DNA of 60,349 nucleotides from Lysinibacillus pakistanensis (GCA_001312325.1 BBDJ01000033.1:1-60349), one strand, 5' to 3'; positions 39,229-47,839 are shown, numbered from the stretch's first letter. Notes: generated by a model from the sequence alone, not told the origin. Numbers and translations: made by a program.

Positions 39229-39258
39229 ATGAAAAAAACAGTGAAAATAGCCTCCTAA
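39229..39258 (+). CDS. Leader peptide of the chloramphenicol acetyltransferase gene
   Basis: A 9-codon ORF, MKKTVKIAS, with GTGAGGTG upstream. Its last codons form the first arm of the hairpin that hides the cat ribosome site. Size and position match the leaders of cat-86 and related genes, in which a drug-stalled ribosome opens the hairpin. The 7-A run makes its frame slightly uncertain, but this reading ends correctly inside the hairpin. Confidence 0.78.
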   Translation: MKKTVKIAS

Positions 39259-39283
39259 ATAAAAATTTGAATATTTAGGAGGC
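39250..39283 (+). promoter_or_regulatory. Translation attenuator hairpin of cat
   Basis: GCCTCCTAAATA (39250-39261) and TATTTAGGAGGC (39272-39283) are perfectly complementary over 12 bases. The right arm contains the AGGAGG of the cat gene, whose ATG is at 39292. Confidence 0.9.
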
Positions 39284-39291
39284 AAAGAAAA

Positions 39292-39936
39292 ATGATTTTC
39301 AATAAAATTGATCGGAAAAACTGGCAGCGACACGAGTATTTTGAGCATTATATGACCCAACAAACAACGTTTAGTATGACGTCTGAAATAGATATTAGTA
39401 TTTTCTATAAAAACATAAAAGATCATAATTTCAAGTTTTACCCAGCATTTATCTATCTAGTGACAAAAGCTATCAATTCTAATATTGCATTTAGAACGTG
39501 TTTTAATAGCCAAGGAGAGTTAGGCTATTGGGAAAAACTAAATCCAAGTTACACGATTTTTAATGAGGAGACAAAGACATTTTCGAGCATTTGGACAGAA
39601 ACATCGGATAATTTTAGTCAGTTCCATCAAGATTACGAAAGTGATGTAACGAATTATAACGGTAGGTTACGTTTATTTCCGAAATCCCCAATTCCCGAAA
39701 ATATTTTTCACATTTCAATGATTCCATGGTGTTCATTTACTGGTTTTAACCTTAACATTCATAATGAGAATAAGTACCTTTTACCGATAATTACAGCAGG
39801 TAAATTTGTACGCAAGGAAAATGCTATTTGTCTTCCTGTTTCTCTACAAATGCACCATGCTGTTTGTGATGGCTACCATGCAAGCTTGTTTATGAATTAT
39901 CTTCAGAGTTTTGCCGATGATCCTATGGTTGGTTGA
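39292..39936 (+). CDS. Chloramphenicol acetyltransferase, type A (CatA family)
   Basis: An intact 214-residue trimeric enzyme that acetylates the 3-hydroxyl of chloramphenicol. The catalytic histidine lies in LQMHHAVCDGYHASLF; the aspartate and glycine of DGYH are conserved. MTSEIDISIFYK, FYPAFIYLVTKAIN and NIFHISMIPWCSFTGFN are standard CAT blocks. Preceded by a 9-codon leader and a hairpin over its ribosome site, so induction by the drug is likely. Confidence 0.95.
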   Translation: MIFNKIDRKNWQRHEYFEHYMTQQTTFSMTSEIDISIFYKNIKDHNFKFYPAFIYLVTKAINSNIAFRTCFNSQGELGYWEKLNPSYTIFNEETKTFSSIWTETSDNFSQFHQDYESDVTNYNGRLRLFPKSPIPENIFHISMIPWCSFTGFNLNIHNENKYLLPIITAGKFVRKENAICLPVSLQMHHAVCDGYHASLFMNYLQSFADDPMVG

Positions 39937-39969
39937 ATATGACCCACTAAAACCTATTTCTTTTGTAGA

Positions 39970-40000
39970 AAAGCGTTCCTGTTTAACAAGAACGCTTTTC
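39970..40000. terminator. Terminator of cat
   Basis: AAAAGCGTTC and GAACGCTTTT form a stem followed by TGTTC; A/T runs on both sides make it usable in both directions. Confidence 0.75.
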
Positions 40001-40041
40001 TGTTCTCCCCTTTATGTAAAATTCTCTCAACTACTAAACTA

Positions 40042-41138
40042 TTAATTCGTTATTTTTCTCATAACCCATTCTATAGGCCCTCTTTTAAATTTTCTACTCC
40101 ATAAAACAGAGAATAAAATACTTGCCACAAAAAAACAATATCGTAAATACTAGTGAAAATGCTAACGTTTGGTTCTCTAATCTGTTCATTAAGGCTAATA
40201 GGCCAACACCAATAAATACATGGCTAACATAATGAGTTAATGTTAATTGTCCTGTTTTAATAAGTGATTTTGTCACCCATTGCTCAGCGAACTTTTCGGC
40301 GAAATAAATAGATGCAACGATGACAATTATCGCCGAAGCGGAATTTGATAAGATATATAAAATATTGGGTGGAATTGGTCCAGTTTGAAACAAATATTCT
40401 GCACTGCTTACATCTAATACCGACCGCGATAATCCCATTAACACCTTTGAAAGTGCCTCTATTGTTATAAGTAAAAATAAAGAAATAAGCATCATTTTAT
40501 TTCTTACAGTTTTCTTTGATAAATCAAGTCTGCCAAGGATCATCCCAAGTAAAAAGAAACATATCCAAGGAAATACTGGATGATACCCATTAAACAAAAG
40601 ATTTCTTAAAAAAACCTTCAATTGTCCAAAAATCAAGATATTCCATAAATGGTTGTTCAGGATGCCATCCTTTTAAATAATTCATCATCACTTGTAGGAT
40701 TTGTGATGTTATTAAAAAAAGACTAGATATGATAATCATAAACTTTGTAGAGGCTGCGATAAGAAATGATGCAATCAGCATGTAAACACCATAATAATGT
40801 AGAATATCTCCAGTCCAATCTGCCACATATAAAAGTAAACCTAGAATGAAGAGAAAAGCGGAACGTTTCCATAATTTCACTCTATTATCTTTCACATAAG
40901 AATAATTATCCCCAATTCTAGCTTTTCTTGTCATCAAAGCAACCCCAATACCGGCTAGCGTAACAAAAGTAGCCGACGCTCTTCCTTCAAAAAGTCCAGT
41001 AAACCATATAAGCCAACTCGGCCCATCTCCTACCGCTCCCATAATAATTTTAAAATTTACTATAAGCATTCCAAACATAGCCAAGGCTCTAGCAAAGTCT
41101 AACCCTTCAATTCTTTTTGATTGTAACTGTTTAGTCAT
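40042..41138 (-). CDS. DUF418 membrane protein, two frameshifts
   Basis: About 365 residues with roughly nine helices. The N-terminus RIEGLDFARALAMFGMLIVN is the acyltransferase-3/DUF418 hallmark and WLIWFTGLFEGRASATF is the next conserved block; the DUF418 C-terminal domain carries GQLTLTHYVSHVFIG. Slips near 40608 and 40130. A TetR-type palindrome (41224-41237) lies upstream. Function unknown; related proteins may modify envelope polymers. Confidence 0.85.
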
Positions 41139-41223
41139 AAACGTTCCTCCCTAACCATCCTCTAAATCTTCTAACTGCAAACAAAACCCCAGTCGTATAT
41201 TTTAAAAGCTCATTTTACGAATT

Positions 41224-41237
41224 TACCGACCGGTAAG
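41224..41237. promoter_or_regulatory. TetR-type palindrome upstream of DUF418
   Basis: TTACCGACCGGTAA is a near-perfect inverted repeat about 85 bases upstream of the DUF418 start. It shares the ACCGxxCGGT core with the two sites at the TetR/M28 promoter. Confidence 0.55.
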
Positions 41238-41334
41238 TAAATACTAATTGATTCTTTTAACAAAATCAAGAAATTTATATTACTCTTTCGTTCTTCAGAT
41301 GTGGACCTTGTGAAAAAAGAGATAAAACTGAAAA

Positions 41335-41490
41335 AAATATCCGAGCAGATTTAACTTGAACCGGAGCGATTCTTCCTCTGACCCGAGCAGATTTACCTTG
41401 ATTCGGAGCGAATTTTTCTCTGACCCGGTCCGGAGCGATTCTACTCTCACCTTAGCAATTTCTTCTTTGTCTGGAGCGATTCTTCGGCTA
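41335..41490. repeat. Degenerate tandem repeat, unit about 21 bp (array 2)
   Basis: About seven units alternating GAGCAGATTT and GGAGCGATTC cores, for example CGAGCAGATTTAACTTGAAC, GGAGCGATTCTTCCTCTGAC and CGGAGCGATTCTACTCTCAC. No coding frame runs through. Same family as array 1, and also in a gene-poor gap next to accessory genes. Confidence 0.7.
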
Positions 41491-41656
41491 ACTCGATGTA
41501 ACTATTGATGGGGAAAATTATGATTGAGAGGCTTTGAAAACGAGCAAATGGAATGCAAAGCTAATAACAATGCTCCGTTACTATGTTCTTGAGACAATAG
41601 TTAATTCAGAGTAAATCAAGCAAAAAGATTTTATGTTGATTATATTAGCACCAAGA

Positions 41657-41690
41657 AAAAAACCTCATTTTGTGGATTAAAATGAGGTTT
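41657..41690. terminator. Terminator of the GNAT gene
   Basis: AACCTCATTTT and AAAATGAGGTT form a stem with A- and T-runs on both sides. Confidence 0.75.
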
Positions 41691-41732
41691 TGCTTTTCCA
41701 ATTAACAATGTGATGTTAACGGGAACATAAAG

Positions 41733-42588
41733 TTACCCTTTAGCAATCCTTTTTTTCGCCAAAACAAATAACGCATCATCATCATTTGGCATAATAGTTG
41801 CTGTCATGCCCTTGATTGTAAAACCAGGTGTAAAATAAAATACCACTTTTTTTTGTTGTTTCCTTTACAATACTTGCTAATACAGCTTCCGCATTGTGAG
41901 CATTTAAAGAAATGATATCGAAAATATGCAACGTATCTCCTTCTTCCTCCATTAGCACAATCGTTTCCAAATCCTCCACATAGAAAATAGCCTCATGAAA
42001 TACTATCGTAAAATAAAACATTAATAAACTTTCATTATGCTCAACATCTAAAATCATTGAGTTAACATGGCGATTTTTCGCAAATTTTTCAAGTAATTCA
42101 AGATCATTGTCAATAGAAAGCTGCTTAATTTTTACATCCATTTTTATTTGAATGGAACTTTTCGCCAAATCTAAACTAAACTCACTTTCATTTAGACGTG
42201 TAAAGCCAAACTTCGGATAGAAATCCAAAACCGTATCATTCGCAAAAAGATACATAAAATCACAGGTATTTTCGTGTTCTTTCATAATATGTAGCATTAA
42301 TCGCTTCGCCAAGCCTTGATTGCGATAATTTTCATCTGTCATTACAGTACCAATCTGAATGCCTTTATACACTTTATCATTAATAATTACTGACATTTTA
42401 TTAATTGAAGCATTTGAAATAATCTTACCTTTATCTACAAATGAATAGGGTATATAAGTGTCATTCCAATACCCTTTGTTATACCAGCCTCGAAAATCTA
42501 ATTTGAATGTTTTCATTGCTAAGGCATTAAAACTTTCCTTCAAGCTTTCATTATTTCGATAATCACTTACTAATTCATATTTTACCAT
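41733..42588 (-). CDS. GNAT-family N-acetyltransferase (Eis-like length), one frameshift
   Basis: About 284 residues. Two acetyltransferase-like halves: IGTVMTDENYRNQGLAKRLMLHIM with the acetyl-CoA loop and FANDTVLDFYPKFGFTRL in the first. The length and the two-part plan resemble Eis-type or YitI-like multi-domain acetyltransferases, but no substrate can be assigned. A slip in an A-run near 41850 hides the last 40 residues. The ribosome site GGAGGG sits in a possible hairpin with an upstream AATTCCC. Confidence 0.83.
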
Positions 42589-42669
42589 TTAAATTCCCTC
42601 CAATTTTTGTTTCAATTGCTTTTTTTTGCATTGCATGTATTTTATGGGAATTATCACCTCCTAAAAACA

Positions 42670-42707
42670 GCAAAAGACTTTATGAGCAAAAACCCATAAA
42701 GTCTCTT
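42670..42707 (-). terminator. Terminator-like hairpin upstream of the GNAT gene
   Basis: AGACTTTATG and CATAAAGTCT pair and TTTTGCTGTTTTT follows on the minus strand. Since the GNAT gene starts 80 bases downstream, it may be an attenuator and not the end of the previous gene. Confidence 0.55.
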
Positions 42708-43046
42708 TATATGCAAACTAAAGTATTAAAAAGCAAACCTTATATCTCAGTCTGATTTAATACTTTATTATTTGCTTATTGGATTAGACAAATTTGCTTC
42801 TCTCATTTATCGCAAAAGGACATCACTAATAAACCCATAATTTTCAAAATTACAGAATAGTCCTTATTATTAAATTCATTGGAATTTAATTTGCGATTAT
42901 AAGTTTTAGCATAAAATTCTAATTTCCCTTCTGTTTTTGGATTGTATTTATTTTACCTTGCATTCTCTTTTTTTGTAAAATCTTCTAACTACTGAGTAAA
43001 GCTTCAGTGTGTCCTCTTTCATTCTAGTACCAAAAAAATATCTTCT

Positions 43047-43089
43047 TAAAGAATCCATTTTGAAAAAGATTAATCAAAATGGATTCTAT
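43047..43089. terminator. Terminator of the ABC-F gene
   Basis: AGAATCCATTTTGA and TCAAAATGGATTCT form a 14-base perfect stem just past the ABC-F stop. Confidence 0.8.
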
Positions 43090-43119
43090 CTAACAGAAAT
43101 AAAAACGTTTGTTTATCAG

Positions 43120-44609
43120 CTACATAGTGATCGTTTTTGTTGCAACAGTTTGTTGAAATGCCTGATCATGCTCAACAAATACCATTGTGGGATTAAATTT
43201 TTGAATTAGCTCTTCTATCTGCATACGTGAATAAATATCAATAAAATTTAATGGTTCATCCCAAATATATAAATGAGCCTTTTCACATAAACTTTTGGCT
43301 ATTAGAAGCTTTTTCTTTTGTCCACCAGAATAATGAGAGATATCTTTCTCAAACTGAATACGGTCAAAATCCATTTTACGAAGGATGGATTTAAATAACG
43401 TTTCATCAATGTTATGCTCCTCAATAAAGTCCGCTAACATTCCCTTCAAATGAGACGTATCCTGTTGGACATAGGAAATAATAAGCCCCGACCCAAGATT
43501 TATAGAGCCCGTATGCTGTATCGGATTCCCTAAAATAAGTTTTAGGATACTACTTTTCCCGCTACCATTTTTTCCATCAAGTACAATTCGATCACCTTGT
43601 TCAACTTTAAAGCTAATTGGCTGATTCACTAGCTGACCATCATATTGTACAGACACATCTGCCAAAGCCAGTAGTTGCTTTGACTGAAAGACCAATGGCT
43701 CTAATTTTAAGGTCTCCGTTTTTTTCCACATTTTTTTAGCAGTTTTGACTTCTCCTCAATAGCCTTTTGCTGCCTTGATTCTATGTTCTTAGCTCTCTTC
43801 ATCATCTTTGCTGCTTTATGTCCTACAAAGCCCTTATCTAACTTAGAGCCTGAATTCGTAGTGCCATTTTTGGACGCCTCCACTTGACTAGACCAGCCTG
43901 CTGAACGCTTTGAAGACTGCTTTAATCTCTCGATGTCCTTTTGTAGACGATGATTGGTAGCCTCTTCGTGTTCCTGCTGTCTATCAAAATTTAACTTCCA
44001 AGAAGAATAATTACCACTTTGAATTTCAATATTTGCCCTATTGATAGATAAGATATGGTCAACACAACCATCTAAAAAGACCCTGTCATGTGAAATTAAA
44101 ATAAATCCTTTTTTCTTCCTTAAATAATCAGAGACAACCTTACGAGCATCCGTGTCTAGATGATTGGTCGGCTCATCAATTAATAAAAACTGACCCTCAG
44201 CCAAAAAAAAGTGCAGCAAGCAACACCTTTGTTTGTTCTCCATTTGATAATGTTTTAAAAGGTCGGTACATAACTTCAGCATCAACATTTAAATAGGATA
44301 TTTCACGAAGATATTCCCAATCTTCTGCCTGTGGGCAAATTTCTTCAAAAATTTCATAAGTAAACTTATTTTTATCTGAAACGGGATATGGGAAATAAGT
44401 AAATGCTACTGATGAAATGATTTTCCCACTATACTCATAATTTCCTAATAATAGGTTAAAGAATGTTGTTTTACCTCGACCATTTCTACCGATAAACCCA
44501 AGTTTCCAATCGGTATCTAATTGAAAGTTTACGCCTTCGAAAATATTATCAAAGCTACCTGGATAGGAAAAAGTTAAATCTTGAACTTGTATCATTGACA
44601 TGAAAATTC
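43120..44609 (-). CDS. ABC-F ribosome-protection ATPase, Lsa-like, two frameshifts
   Basis: A cytoplasmic protein with two ATPase domains and no membrane domain; ABC-F members of the Lsa/Vga type free stalled ribosomes from lincosamides, pleuromutilins and streptogramin A. Domain 1: FIGRNGRGKTTFFNLLL, LSNGEQTKVLLAALF, LIDEPTNHLDTD. A charged linker of about 90 residues follows, then domain 2: LDGKNGSGKSSILKLIL, YSGGQKKKLLIAKSL and the unusual WDEPLNFIDIYSRMQIEEL seen in Lsa proteins. Slips near 44205 and 43732. The likely start is around 44603-44609, with AAGGAGG upstream. A leader ORF and hairpins precede it. Confidence 0.87.
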
Positions 44610-44714
44610 CTCCTTTGTATATCAACACTTTTTCTATTAATACAAAGTCGGTACATCCATCTAGTGTAATACTTCTCCGTATAAGTTTGATGGATATTAA
44701 CGACTTATACGGAG
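44609..44714 (-). promoter_or_regulatory. Attenuator region of the Lsa-like gene
   Basis: On the RNA, CUCCGUAUAAG (44704-44714) pairs with CUUAUACGGAG (44675-44685) over 11 bases. Alternatively AUCCAUC (44689-44695) pairs with GAUGGAU (44655-44661); the second stem encloses one arm of the first, so they exclude each other. A third hairpin, CTTTGTAT (44640-44647) with ATACAAAG (44613-44620), reaches the first base of the GGAGG at 44609-44613. No T-run follows, so translational control is more likely than a terminator. Confidence 0.7.
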
Positions 44715-44750
44715 GTTTACGTGTGTAACAATTGTGTCTGAATCGCTCAT
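44697..44750 (-). CDS. Leader peptide of the Lsa-like ABC-F gene
   Basis: A 17-codon ORF, MSDSDTIVTHVNLRISR, with AAAGGAGTG upstream. It runs into the first arm of the downstream hairpins, so a ribosome stalled near its end would prevent the first stem. Leader ORFs are common before ABC-F genes such as vmlR and msrD; this sequence is not one I recognise. Confidence 0.72.
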   Translation of the reverse strand: MSDSDTIVTHVNLRISR

Positions 44751-44795
44751 TTTTCTCACTCCTTTCATTAGATTTGACAGAATATTGACTATGAG

Positions 44796-44868
44796 AGAAT
44801 CAATTTCGCTTTGCTTTCGCTACAGATAAACAATACATCCAGAAAGCTGAATAAAGATAAAAAAATCC
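44796..44868. repeat. Dispersed intergenic repeat, partial copy E
   Basis: ATCAATTTCGCTTTGC, TTTCGCTACAGATAAA and GCTGAATAAAGATAAA match the outer blocks of the copy at 32838-33022. Confidence 0.55.
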
Positions 44869-44955
44869 TCCCAATTTGTCATTGGAAGGATTAGTCTTTC
44901 ACTGGTATTGAATAAGGACTTTTTTGCCATAGGAATCATGACAAATAAAGTAAAA

Positions 44956-45061
44956 ACTGATTGATTGATAAAAATGGACAGACTAATCCTATATTTTGTA
45001 GTTTGAAGTTATTGATTTCAACTTAAAATATAGATTAGTTAATCATTGTTCATCCATCAGT
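44956..45061. repeat. Large imperfect inverted repeat
   Basis: The inner arms ACTAATC.TATATTTT..AGTTTGAA (44982-45007) and TTTCAACT..AAAATATAGATTAGT (45016-45039) pair over more than 20 bases around an 8-base loop. Outside, ACTGATTGAT...GGACA and TGTTCATCCATCAGT extend it. Could be an RNA hairpin or a small mobile-element remnant. Confidence 0.6.
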
Positions 45062-45414
45062 CCTCTCATAATTGTATATTTATATTAACAAATTTTTTTA
45101 TAAAAATTCAATTCAGCATCATCTTCATCTAAAAATGCTTAGTGTTTTACTAAGCTTAGCCTTCACTTTATCAATGAAATATGTAGCTGAATGTCAAAAG
45201 GACAGCAATTTTAAAACATAAAAAGAACTGTAATTTTTCATGTAGTAAATCCAATTTTGAAATTGATTTCCCTTAGTAGTTCTCACTTGCCCTTTTTCCT
45301 CCTCTTACTTACAGAATTCTAACTACTATCCCAAACTTTAATCTGATAAAATGTAAAAAGGATTGTCTGAAGGTATAGTCAAAAGAAATAATTTGAATTT
45401 TCGTGGGTGATGAT
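45062..45414. other. Intergenic region upstream of LytTR
   Basis: About 350 bases with no recognised gene. A short stem CTTAGTG/TACTAAG at about 45139-45155 is the only structure seen. Confidence 0.45.
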
Positions 45415-45852
45415 TTGAAAATTTCAATAGAAGAAATAAGCCAAGAAGAAGAAGAAGAGATTATTATTAGATGTCATGAGGTTGATCACGAAATAAATGA
45501 AATCATAAACAAGCTGAAAACTGAAAATCTTATTCTACTTGGACATCAAAATGATCGTATTCACCGCATTAAGCTTAGTGATATCTATTATTTTGAAGCA
45601 GTCGAGGGTAAAGTTTTTATTTACTGCAGAGACAACGTCTTTGAGGTGAAACAAAAACTATACGAACTAGAAGAATTATGCAGAGGAAACAATTGTTTTC
45701 GCGCATCAAAATCAACAATTTTGAACATCACTAAAATTTCATCTGTTTATCCGACGATAAGTGGTCGATTCGAAGCGGTGCTGGATAACGGAGAACGTAC
45801 TGTTATTTCAAGGCAGTATGTGCCTGTTCTAAAAAAAATGCTTGGATTGTAA
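45415..45852 (+). CDS. LytTR-domain DNA-binding regulator
   Basis: An intact protein of about 145 residues. N-terminus KISIEEISQEEEEEIIIRCHEV, then a LytTR domain: HRIKLSDIYYFEAVEGKVFIYC, FRASKSTILNITKISSVYPT and GRFEAVLDNGERTVISRQYVP. Start is TTG at 45415 with GGGTGA upstream; the GTG at 45403 is the alternative. It is followed at once by a DUF3021 membrane protein, the arrangement of LytTR regulatory systems in which the membrane protein restrains the regulator. Confidence 0.9.
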   Translation: MKISIEEISQEEEEEIIIRCHEVDHEINEIINKLKTENLILLGHQNDRIHRIKLSDIYYFEAVEGKVFIYCRDNVFEVKQKLYELEELCRGNNCFRASKSTILNITKISSVYPTISGRFEAVLDNGERTVISRQYVPVLKKMLGL

Positions 45853-45867
45853 AAGGTGGATACATAT

Positions 45868-46304
45868 ATGAAACTTTCCGAATTTGTACGAGACATCATT
45901 AAGGATTTCTTAATTATTTTCGCATCGATAATTATTATTATTACTTTTTTTAAGACAAATATATTATCCCAATATGGCCTTTGATTTAAAGTCAATTTAT
46001 ATCATTATGTCATTTTCACTTTTAAGTGCATTAACTGGATTTATTTTATATTCTCCTAATGATCTTAGTGAGAAGAAAATGCGTATAAGAATTATTATTC
46101 ATTTCTTCACTTTGGAGATTTTATTGATCGTCCTAGGCAGCGCTATTAATATTGTAAATGATGCATTAGGTGTAATCTCTCTAGCACTGCAAATTGCGGT
46201 AATTTATATTATTGTTCGTCTACTGTCATGGCAAAATGATAAAAAAAGATGTAAAAAAAATCAATGAAAAACTAAAATTAATGAAGAAAGAATTAGGTGA
46301 ATAA
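45868..46304 (+). CDS. DUF3021 membrane protein, two frameshifts
   Basis: About 145 residues with four membrane helices: MKLSEFVRDIIKDFLIIFASI at the start, then IIMSFSLLSALTGFILY, FTLEILLIVLGSAIN and SLALQIAVIYIIV, and a basic C-terminal tail. Slips near 45950 and 46255. It probably binds and inhibits the LytTR protein encoded 15 bases upstream, as HdrM/BrsM-type proteins do. Confidence 0.8.
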
Positions 46305-46338
46305 TCAAGAAAATCACTAGTTATCAGATAACAAATTA

Positions 46339-46373
46339 TTGACGGTAAGCATTAGAGCTTACCGTTTTTTTTG
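46339..46373 (+). terminator. Terminator of the LytTR-DUF3021 operon
   Basis: ACGGTAAGC and GCTTACCGT with a 6-base loop, then a run of eight T. Confidence 0.85.
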
Positions 46374-46475
46374 CATCTTATTGGCTTGTGAATACAACTT
46401 ACTGTTTTTCCATATACATCCTTCCATCCGTTTATTATGATGATTTCATAAAAATTATGAGATGGAGGAACAACA

Positions 46476-47777
46476 ATGGGAATTTTACTACTATTAATGG
46501 CTTTGATTTTCGAGATTGCTTTTGCATTCTACTGCATAGCGACTAAGAAAAACCATAACAAAATAAAGAATTGGATTAGGATTGCTGTATTTATAGTATT
46601 TGTGTTACTTATTGTTTCATCAATGATTGTCTGGAGTTTTAGCTGGGTAATGCTTGCTATACTACTTTTCTTATTAGCTTTAAATGGGACAGTAGCTCTT
46701 ATCCTTAAGAAAACAAATAACAAACCATACAAAACTTCTAGCATTGTCTGGAAGTCGATAATGATGATAGTGACATTTGTATTTGTACTTTCACCTGTCA
46801 TTATTTTTCCACAGTACCCATCACCAAAAGTGACAGGCGAATATGAAGTCGCAACCGCTACTGAGACATTTTACGATGAAGAGCGCATCGAGGAATTTGT
46901 AGACACGGAGCAAAACAGATTCGTGAATGTGGAATTTTGGTATCCAAAAAAGGCAGATGGAACATATCCGCTTTTGGTATTCTCACATGGAGCATATGGT
47001 ATCAAGGAAAGTAACGCCTCTACATTTACTGAGCTGGCGAGCCATGGTTATATAGTCGTTTCCATCGATCATCCTTATCATTCCTTCTATACTCAATCAG
47101 AGGATGGAAAAGTCACTATGATCAATTCAGATTTTAAAAATGAAGTGGAAAATGCAAATAAAGGTGTTTACTCGAATGAAGAACGCTATAATATTATCCA
47201 AAAATGGATGAAACTACGAACAGACGATATGAATTTTGTCCTTGATACAATACTTGCAAAAGCCAAAAGTGACAATAACCCTATTTATCAACATATCAAT
47301 ACAGAGAAGATTGGTGTGTTTGGGCACTCAATGGGAGGTGCTGCAAGTGTGTGGCTAGGTAGAGCACGCAATGATGTAAGTGCAGTAGTAAATATCGATG
47401 CCTCTTTCTTTAGTGAACTTATTTATAAGAAAGAAATCGATGATTTTGTAGCAAATAACAAAGACTTTACGACCCCACTTCTTAACATTTATTCTGATGA
47501 TGTTTGGAGACAGCTCGATAGTAGTCCCATTTATATCGCAAACAAACTCAATAATGAGCACTTCAAAGATGCATATACGGTTCATTTCCAAGGGGCAAAA
47601 CATTTAAGCTTGACCGATTTACCGCTTTTCTCTCCTATACTGGCAAATATTGTGCAACGCGGTAAAGCTGATATTGATAAATTATATTGCATTGAAACTG
47701 AAAATGAACTAATACTTGAATTTTTCGACTCCAAATTAAAGGGAATCGGCCAGTTCACTCCTAAAGAGACCTATTGA
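46476..47777 (+). CDS. Membrane-anchored alpha/beta hydrolase (PAF acetylhydrolase-like)
   Basis: An intact 433-residue protein. Four N-terminal membrane helices within the first 115 residues precede an extracytoplasmic or membrane-associated hydrolase domain. VEFWYPKKADGTYPLLVFSHG is the oxyanion region; the nucleophile is Ser in IGVFGHSMGGAAS at about 283; a later acid and the histidine in GAKHLSLTD complete a plausible triad. The domain resembles platelet-activating-factor acetylhydrolase/dienelactone hydrolase-like lipases. Substrate unknown. Confidence 0.88.
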   Translation: MGILLLLMALIFEIAFAFYCIATKKNHNKIKNWIRIAVFIVFVLLIVSSMIVWSFSWVMLAILLFLLALNGTVALILKKTNNKPYKTSSIVWKSIMMIVTFVFVLSPVIIFPQYPSPKVTGEYEVATATETFYDEERIEEFVDTEQNRFVNVEFWYPKKADGTYPLLVFSHGAYGIKESNASTFTELASHGYIVVSIDHPYHSFYTQSEDGKVTMINSDFKNEVENANKGVYSNEERYNIIQKWMKLRTDDMNFVLDTILAKAKSDNNPIYQHINTEKIGVFGHSMGGAASVWLGRARNDVSAVVNIDASFFSELIYKKEIDDFVANNKDFTTPLLNIYSDDVWRQLDSSPIYIANKLNNEHFKDAYTVHFQGAKHLSLTDLPLFSPILANIVQRGKADIDKLYCIETENELILEFFDSKLKGIGQFTPKETY

Positions 47778-47839
47778 ACAAAAAGTTTTTTGTCATCATA
47801 AATTAGGATACGGCTTTGTCTACTACTTGTATAATTATT

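Larger units (their letters stand above)
42589..43119. other. Intergenic region with stacked hairpins
   Basis: No gene of clear coding character. On the minus strand it holds AAAGTATTAAA/TTTAATACTTT (42721-42766), then a terminator-like stem AGACTTTATG/CATAAAGTCT (42670-42707) with a T-rich tail, then the GNAT start. At the other end lies the terminator of the ABC-F gene. Confidence 0.55.

Noticed and set aside
36454..41490. CRISPR array
   Set aside because: The tandem units are too short and degenerate, no unique spacers lie between them, and no cas genes are present.
42805..42850. Possible leader ORF MGLLVMSFCDK for the GNAT gene
   Set aside because: No proper ribosome site at the right distance and no link to the hairpins downstream.
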